Shown here piece by piece: positions 39,201 to 44,256 of a stretch of 44,256 bases of DNA. The DNA comes from CAZYAK01 sp964645935. Lineage in GTDB: Bacteria; Patescibacteriota; Gracilibacteria; Peribacterales; Peribacteraceae. Position 1 is the stretch's first letter. Each line of letters starts with the position of its first letter. The translations under genes were made by a program, and so were the position numbers. The notes below the pieces were generated by a model. That model had not been told where the DNA came from. It ran no database searches and was given only the letters and a program-made list of their open reading frames with translations. The stretch lies in assembly GCA_964645935.1 (NCBI GenBank), contig CAZYAK010000005.1, positions 1 through 44,256 on the forward strand. Direction: 5' to 3'.

Positions 39201-42200
39201 TCGTGGTGACGGATCCCGTCCCCGCTGGCCTCACTTTCGATCCCGCAAACAGTTCGCCCGCTTGCACGCTCGTGGCGAATACCGTCCGATGCACGGCATC
39301 ATCCCTCACGCACGCTGAGGACAAGCGTGGATTCGACGTAGCGTTCTTCGTCCCAACCACCTACCAGTGCAACGGCACGATTTCCAACACGGCCACCGTC
39401 ACGGCCACGCAGACGGACCCCAACTCCGCCAATAACACGCAGAACCCCCCGGTGCTCACCACGGTGACGTGCCCCACGCCCATCACCGCAGACCTCTCCG
39501 TCACCAAGACGGGCCCGACCCAGGTGACCCGCGGCGGCACGATCTCCTACAGCCTGACGGCCACCAACGCCGGCCCCGCGCGCGCCACGGGCGTCATCGT
39601 CCGCGACCTGTTCCCGGCCGAGTTCACGTTCAACGCCGACGCCTCCGACGCCGCCTGCGTCCTCGTAGGCGCCGAGGTGAAGTGCATGAACTTCGACCTG
39701 GACGCCGGCCAGAGCCGCACGTTCACGGTGGTCTTCAACGTGCCGACCATCGCCGGCTGCGCGAACATCACGGTCCAGAACAACGCCATCGTCATGATGG
39801 GCGCCGCCAGCGGTATCACGGACCCCAACTCGGGCAACAACCAGAGTCAGCCCGTCACCACCTCGGTGCTCTGCCCCACGCCCACCACGGCTGACCTCGT
39901 CGTCATCAAGCAGGGTCCCGCCACGGCCGTCCGCGGCCAGACGCTGGCCTACACCGTGACTGTCGCCAACGGCGGCCCGGCCACCGCCACCAACGTCGTC
40001 GTCTCCGACGTCGTCCCCGCCGGCCTCACCTTCAACGCCGCCCAGAGCTCGCAGGGCTGCGCGCTCAACGGCGCCGGCAACACGGTGCTCTGCACCGGGT
40101 TCGACCTCGCCGTCGGCGCCGGCCGCACCTTCACGCTGGTGTTCAACGCGCCGCTCATCGACAACTGCCAGGCCTCCTCAGTGAGCAACGTCGCCACCGT
40201 GAGCTCGTCGCTTTCGGATCCGACGTCCTCCAACAACACCTCCACCACCGTGGTCACGCAGCTCACCTGCCCCGTGCCCACCACCACGACGCTCACGATC
40301 CAGAAGACCGCCTCGGCCACGGCCGCGCGCGGCTCCACGCTGACCTATACGCTCACGGTCCAGAACACGGGCACGGTCGCCGCGCAGAACGTCGTCGTCC
40401 GCGATCCCATCCCGCTCGGCCTCGCGTACTCGGCCGCCGGCTCCGACGGCACGTGCGTCGTGGAGAACGGCGCCGCCGTCTGCCGCGTCGGCACGGTCGC
40501 CGCGGGCCAGGCCCGCGTGGTCCAGCTGGCCTTCTCGGTGCCCACGGTCGACCCGTGCACCACCTCGCAGGTCTCCAACATCGCCTTCGTCACCAGCGAC
40601 CAGTCCGTCATCGCCCAGAGCGCCACGGTCGCCACCACGCTCCAGTGCCCCACGCCCACCACGGCCGACCTGTCCGTCACCAAGACGGGCCAGACCACGG
40701 CCATCGCCGGCGGCACCATCTCCTACAGCCTGACGGCCACGAACGCCGGTCCCGCGCGCGCCACGGGCGTCATCGTCCGTGACCCGATCCCCTCCGGCCT
40801 CACCTTCAACGCCGCTGCCTCCGACCCCGCGTGTCTCGTCGTCGGCACGGACGTGAAGTGCATGAACTTCGACCTCGACGCCGGCCAGAGCCGCACGTTC
40901 TCCGTGGTCTTCACGGTCGCCGTGCCCGCCGCCTGCACGCCCTTCACGGTCCAGAACTCCGCCTCCATCCTCCTCGGCGCGGCCGGCGGCGTGACGGATC
41001 CGAACAGCAACAACAACCAGAGCCAGACGGTCATCACGTCCGTCTCCTGCCCGACGCCGAACACCGCCGACGTGTCCGTCACCAAGACGGGCCCCGCCAC
41101 CATGGAACGCGGTGGCACGCTCTCGTACACGGTCACAGCCGTGAACGCCGGTCCCGCTACGGCCACCAACGTGGTGATCGCGGACGTCATCCCCTCCGGT
41201 CTCACCTTCAATGCCGCTGCCTCCTCCGCGGGCTGCGTCCTCAACGGCGCCGGGACCTCGGTGCTCTGCAACAACTTCAGCCTCGGCTTGGGTGAATCCA
41301 AGTCGTTCACCATCGCCTTCACCGTCCCAGCCGTCGCCGCCTGCCTCACGCAGACGGTCCAGAACGTCGCTACGGTGAGCACCTCCGTGACGGACCCGAA
41401 TACGTCGAACAATACAAGCCAGACCGTCTCCACGACGATCACCTGCCCCGTGCCCACGACGGCCGACCTTTCCCTCGTGAAGACCGGCCCGGCAACCGCA
41501 GTCCGTGGTTCCACCATCAACTACACACTCACGGTCTCCAACCTGGGTGGCGCATCCGCGGAGAACGTCCGCGTGACGGACCCTGTTCCCGCCGGCCTTA
41601 CGTTCGTGCCCGCTCAGAGCTCCGCGTCGTGCAGCTTGCAGGGCAACGCGGTGGTCTGCACGCATCCGTTGCTCGGTGCCAACCAGTCGCAGGCGTTCTC
41701 CCTCGTCTTCTCGGTGGCCACGATCAGCGGCTGCTCCGCTGGAACGGTTCAGAACACGGCCACGGTGACGAGCGATCGAACGGACCCGTCCTCGGGCAAC
41801 AACTCAAGCACCGTCTCCACTACGCTCATCTGCCCGGTCGTGTCCTTCACCATCCAGAAGACAGACAATCGCGTGACGGCACAGCCCAATGAAGTCCTCG
41901 CCTACGTCATCACCGTCACCAACACCTCCGCCACGGCCGTGTCCGACATCACGGTCTCCGATGTCCTGCCTGCGCAGCTGGCCTTCGTATCCGCCGACGG
42001 CGGGACGGCTAACGGCCAGCTCGTGACGTGGTCCAACCAATCCTTCACCCTCGGTCAGACTCGCACCTACACGGTGCAGGCCCGCGTCTCCGCGACAGCA
42101 CCCAACGGTACCGTCCTCAGCAACACGGCCGCGGTCAACGGCGGCGCTTCCGCGGTGGACAACACTACGGTGGATAACCCCGTCGCCCAGACGGGCTGCG

Positions 42201-44086
42201 TGGAGGTCGTGAAAGAGGCCTACTCGACGGGCGGCGCGCTCCTGAATCCTCAGCCCCAGCAGTTTGAGTTCCGCCTGGGGGCCCAGACGGCCTTCTCGAA
42301 CACGACCACGGGCCGCGCCACCTTCCAGAACGTCCCTGTCGGCGCGCGCGTCGTGACAGAGACCCTGCCCTCTGGCTGGACCCAGCTCTCCTCGACGCCC
42401 GCGGGCGGCGCGGTGACGGTCGTCGCCGGCTCGTCCTGCGCGGTGGTGGTCTTCCGCAACCAGCAGACGCAAACCCAGCAGCCCACGTTTACGGTCACCA
42501 AGACGGACAACCGCACGTCGGCCGGTCCCAACGAGACGCTGGTCTACTCGATCACCGTTCAGAACACGTCCTCGGTGAACGCCCAGAACGCAACGGTGAC
42601 GGACACGTTGTCCTCCCTCGTCAGCTACCTCTCCTCTTCGCCCAATGCCACCGTGAGCGGCCAGACGGTGACGTGGAGCAACCTGTTCATTCCGGCTAAC
42701 GGTAGCGTGATCCTCACGGTAAGCACCCTCGTCTCGTCCACTGCCACGAACGGAGCCGTCATCACCAACACGGCCACGGTCAACAACGCGGCTTCCGGTA
42801 CGGACACCACGGTCGTCCAGGTCGGCGGCACTGGCAACGTGACGATCGATGTCACTGACTCCCCGGATCCGGTGGAAGCCTGTGACACGCTCACCTACAC
42901 CGTTCGCGTCACAAACCCGTCCAACTCCACCCAGAACGTCAACGTCACACAAGTTTTGCCCTCCGATGTTGACTTCCTCTCCGCCACGGACGGCGGCACG
43001 CACTCCAACGGTGTCATCACCTGGAGCAACGTCTCCCTCTCCAGCAACCAGACCCGCACCTTCACGGTTCAGGTCCGTGTAGACTGCGATGTCGCCGATG
43101 GCCGCTCCATTACCACGACGGTCTACGCCGGCGGCGCCACGGACACTGAGTCCACCCGTGTGGAGTCCGATGACAACGACGACGATGAAGACATCCGCCT
43201 CGACATTACCGACACGCCCGATCCCGCTGAGCCCGGCGAGACGGTCACGTACACGATCTCCATTCGCAACGACGATGACTCCAGCCGCTCTGTCGACCTC
43301 GATGTCACGCTCGACGATGACCTCGAGTTCATCTCTGCCTCTGATGACTGCGACGAGGAGGATGATGGCGAGATCCGGTGCGAGAACATCTTCATCAGTC
43401 GCAATTCCACCGAGTTCGTCACTGTCCGTGCCCGCGTCAGCGACGATGCTCGCGACGGCGACCAGCTGGAGGTCACGGCCGAGGTGGACGACGAGGAGGC
43501 TCGCGAGATCACCCGCGTAATCGACGACGGCGACGATGACGACAACGTTCTTGCTACGCTCTTCCTCACCAAGCAGTCCGACCGCACCGAGGCCGGACCC
43601 GGCGAGGATGTCTACTTCTCCATCACGATCCGCAACGTTTCCAACGCGATCGCGCGCAACGTGGTCGTGGTAGACAACTTTGTGAGCTCGAGGATGTCCG
43701 TCGCCGAGGTCGGAGCGGGCCTCGTGAGCGGCGACCGTATCACGTGGTCCATCGGTCAGCTCAGCCCCAATGAAACGCGCACCTTCACGTACCGAGGCAA
43801 GCTCTCGCCCAACCTCGCGCATGGTGACGACGTACTCAACACCGTCCAGGCTTCGGGTGAAAACCTCAGCGCCATCCCGAGGGCCTCGGTCAACATCCGC
43901 GTGTCGCGAAACCAACCCTTGCCCCCGACTGGTCTCACCGACAACACGGGACCTCTGGAGAATACGGGTCGCTTCCTCCGCCCCCTCGGCGGCACGGCAG
44001 CCGCGACCCCGGCGGTGATGTGGACCTCGCTCGCCCTCATGGGCGTGGCGGTGGGTGGCCGCTTCGGCCGCCGATACTTCCTCTGA
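36293..44086 (+). CDS. giant DUF11 repeat surface protein 3 (2597 aa)
   Basis: A signal peptide (ending near ADAQA) and an N-terminal domain shared with protein 2 are followed by about 16 DUF11 repeats. Inserted among them are two SpaA/Cna-B-like domains (37640-37910, GCIDIIKE; and 42195-42470, GCVEVVKE), an NBR1-type Ig-like domain (38320-38670, with TNTGTNPWPAAG and a WQLLRENGARFG end) and two domains shared with protein 1 (38680-39475). Near the C-terminus the repeats are Asp-rich (43165-43550). The tail is LPPTG, GPLENTGRFL, a membrane helix and GRRYFL. Two 397-nt blocks inside are identical. Exported, very long, probably filamentous. Confidence 0.93.
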   Translation: MKRVRFLTAGLVTLAIAASQVPFSSFNVWQSLAPSADAQAATPALSITLSDPAGAPQPGGILRYSVRFTNNTSVVARNVRFGGQDPVNPTAGYKISESLVHTATGFPNCTFATAPGAAGYRILSCGPLEKIDPGQFYEFIIQFNVKDTAPCDELISLAIDVTADGFAGTWSRIAQTRLACAPTGADVSVSKTGPATVVRGGTVSYAVTAHNAGPATATNVVVSDVIPSGLTFNAAASSAGCVLNGNGTSVLCNNFNLNSGESKSFTIAFTVPTIANCTTSTIQNTATVSSSSTDPSSSNNTSQTVSTTATCPVVLQPVLSVQKTGPATVERGSSVAYTVTVANTGAGAAQNFVLTDVVPDALVYRSADSNANNPSVCTQQNAAGTFQNVVCAPITVQPGQTLSYRFAFDVPTTVRCSEQLSDRAEYHADNVLSAVTGVVTTTVTCPVPLNGCIDIIKETFNAQGSPIPIGNEQFTFRLDNATPKQSGLDGRVRFDNVSPGWHTVSEDARAGWSVITANPAQVLVQAGDNCAVLAFKNRQDTPTGADVSVSKTGPATVVRGGTVSYAVTAHNAGPATATNVVVSDVIPSGLTFNAAASSAGCVLNGNGTSVLCNNFNLNSGESKSFTIAFTVPTIANCTTSTIQNTATVSSSSTDPSSSNNTSQTVSTTATCPVVQVDNGTCEIIGDFPASIQVNQPFQVRFRLTNTGTNPWPAAGATRVTLASNNPANNTRWGTSRLNLTSDVAPGGSVTFDATLTAPGTAQDQAPFEWQLLRENGARFGTACVRTLSVVPGNTSAVTVTKSAPATIRPGDKITFDIVVRNTTTQTLTDVRMGDPIDSFTTQLTFLPNESSSRTHPEVRCTKAAGQPVWCVKADGLGITLAPGALAIYGLTFQVPANAACGSTISNAADIHIGGGAASNWTNTTRTVVDCSTQQADLAMMKTGPSTIERGRVLLYSLWAVHVSGITATNIVVTDPVPAGLTFDPANSSPACTLVANTVRCTASSLTHAEDKRGFDVAFFVPTTYQCNGTISNTATVTATQTDPNSANNTQNPPVLTTVTCPTPITADLSVTKTGPTQVTRGGTISYSLTATNAGPARATGVIVRDLFPAEFTFNADASDAACVLVGAEVKCMNFDLDAGQSRTFTVVFNVPTIAGCANITVQNNAIVMMGAASGITDPNSGNNQSQPVTTSVLCPTPTTADLVVIKQGPATAVRGQTLAYTVTVANGGPATATNVVVSDVVPAGLTFNAAQSSQGCALNGAGNTVLCTGFDLAVGAGRTFTLVFNAPLIDNCQASSVSNVATVSSSLSDPTSSNNTSTTVVTQLTCPVPTTTTLTIQKTASATAARGSTLTYTLTVQNTGTVAAQNVVVRDPIPLGLAYSAAGSDGTCVVENGAAVCRVGTVAAGQARVVQLAFSVPTVDPCTTSQVSNIAFVTSDQSVIAQSATVATTLQCPTPTTADLSVTKTGQTTAIAGGTISYSLTATNAGPARATGVIVRDPIPSGLTFNAAASDPACLVVGTDVKCMNFDLDAGQSRTFSVVFTVAVPAACTPFTVQNSASILLGAAGGVTDPNSNNNQSQTVITSVSCPTPNTADVSVTKTGPATMERGGTLSYTVTAVNAGPATATNVVIADVIPSGLTFNAAASSAGCVLNGAGTSVLCNNFSLGLGESKSFTIAFTVPAVAACLTQTVQNVATVSTSVTDPNTSNNTSQTVSTTITCPVPTTADLSLVKTGPATAVRGSTINYTLTVSNLGGASAENVRVTDPVPAGLTFVPAQSSASCSLQGNAVVCTHPLLGANQSQAFSLVFSVATISGCSAGTVQNTATVTSDRTDPSSGNNSSTVSTTLICPVVSFTIQKTDNRVTAQPNEVLAYVITVTNTSATAVSDITVSDVLPAQLAFVSADGGTANGQLVTWSNQSFTLGQTRTYTVQARVSATAPNGTVLSNTAAVNGGASAVDNTTVDNPVAQTGCVEVVKEAYSTGGALLNPQPQQFEFRLGAQTAFSNTTTGRATFQNVPVGARVVTETLPSGWTQLSSTPAGGAVTVVAGSSCAVVVFRNQQTQTQQPTFTVTKTDNRTSAGPNETLVYSITVQNTSSVNAQNATVTDTLSSLVSYLSSSPNATVSGQTVTWSNLFIPANGSVILTVSTLVSSTATNGAVITNTATVNNAASGTDTTVVQVGGTGNVTIDVTDSPDPVEACDTLTYTVRVTNPSNSTQNVNVTQVLPSDVDFLSATDGGTHSNGVITWSNVSLSSNQTRTFTVQVRVDCDVADGRSITTTVYAGGATDTESTRVESDDNDDDEDIRLDITDTPDPAEPGETVTYTISIRNDDDSSRSVDLDVTLDDDLEFISASDDCDEEDDGEIRCENIFISRNSTEFVTVRARVSDDARDGDQLEVTAEVDDEEAREITRVIDDGDDDDNVLATLFLTKQSDRTEAGPGEDVYFSITIRNVSNAIARNVVVVDNFVSSRMSVAEVGAGLVSGDRITWSIGQLSPNETRTFTYRGKLSPNLAHGDDVLNTVQASGENLSAIPRASVNIRVSRNQPLPPTGLTDNTGPLENTGRFLRPLGGTAAATPAVMWTSLALMGVAVGGRFGRRYFL
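36834..37230 (+). repeat. perfect 397-nt repeat inside DUF11 gene 3, copy 1
   Basis: Identical to 37914-38310, offset exactly 1080 nt (360 codons). Each copy encodes one complete DUF11 repeat (GADVSVSKTGPATVVRGG onward). A second repeat and a SpaA-like domain lie between the copies. Confidence 0.93.
37914..38310 (+). repeat. perfect 397-nt repeat inside DUF11 gene 3, copy 2
   Basis: Second copy of 36834-37230 with no mismatch seen. The exact identity against diverged neighbouring repeats points to recent duplication. Confidence 0.93.
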
Positions 44087-44111
44087 TATAGATAGAAGAG
44101 ACAGGGAAACA

Positions 44112-44141
44112 CCAGAATCCCTCCGCAAGGAGGGATTTTGG
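44112..44141 (+). terminator. intrinsic terminator after DUF11 gene 3
   Basis: AATCCCTCC-GCAA-GGAGGGATT with a following TT and flanking CCA/TGG pairing. It lies 29 nt past the stop. Further small stems follow: 44147-44161 (ACGCGC/GCGCGT), 44206-44217 (CACCG/CGGTG) and 44217-44234 (GCCGATC/GATCGGC). No gene is seen from 44087 to the window end. Confidence 0.8.
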
Positions 44142-44256
44142 TATCCACGCGCTTCGCGCGTCACGGAAGAGAAACCTTCGGCCAGGCATCGCGCCTAGGA
44201 GCTGTCACCGTTCGGTGCCGATCCGCAGATCGGCGCTTCCCTTCCATGGACCATCC

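Noticed and set aside
41804..44164. A 786-codon open frame on the minus strand opposite DUF11 gene 3
   Set aside because: Stop-poor GC-rich repeats create long antisense frames. The product is a low-complexity Arg/Gly/Val/Asp sequence with no start signal.

Overview
The window looks like a chromosomal scaffold from a GC-rich, compact bacterial genome, most likely a member of the Candidate Phyla Radiation (Patescibacteria). Reasons: tightly packed genes, many small lineage-specific helical proteins, salvage rather than synthesis genes (thiamine), a bare lipid-headgroup pair, and three very large DUF11 surface proteins. TGA is used as a normal stop, so this is not a code-25 lineage. The phylum assignment is inference; there is no rRNA here. 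Two runs of exactly 100 N (5311-5410 and 30658-30757) are scaffold gaps of unknown true size.

Layout. 1-3309: tRNA-Phe, a low-GC gene lodged between two copies of the tRNA 3' end, a small unknown gene, then thiN and a sodium:solute symporter (thiamine salvage). 3321-5072: a two-gene unit (SLOG/LOG-like protein plus membrane protein) with its own promoter and real Shine-Dalgarno sites. 5073-5639: a hairpin-dense stretch around the first gap with a consensus promoter pointing leftward into it, a candidate ncRNA locus. 5640-11573: a 748-aa unknown protein, pgsA with a CarS-like CDP-lipid synthase, and a kinase-fold/glycoside-hydrolase-like pair. 11832-16041: receiver-domain regulator, VanW protein, then an envelope operon (DsbA-like oxidase, lipoprotein, membrane protein). 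16089-21307 (minus): three poorly known proteins and recG, with a possible methionine-codon attenuator between recG and the 330-aa gene. 21434-28891: core genes (miaA, clpP, tgt, rplU, msrA) mixed with unknowns. 29027-29101: tRNA-Gln. 29293-44086: three tandem DUF11 surface proteins of about 942, 1255 and 2597 aa.

The most informative pattern is in expression signals. At nine starts a TANNNT -10 hexamer ends exactly 6 nt before ATG or GTG, and at five more the spacing is 7 or 8. Leaderless mRNA therefore appears to be the default. Genes that do have leaders mostly carry a C/T-rich tract before the start instead of a Shine-Dalgarno sequence. The three DUF11 genes stand apart: each has a perfect TTGACA box, a leader of roughly 55-60 nt with a hairpin near its 5' end, and a C/T-rich tract before ATG.

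The DUF11 proteins share a signal peptide, Cys-bearing repeats (plausible clients of the DsbA-like protein) and an unusual C-terminus: LPxTG, then about 35 residues, a membrane helix, and an identical final GRRYFL. Blocks inside the second and third genes are duplicated without a single mismatch. The tgt product lacks all three cysteines of its zinc site.
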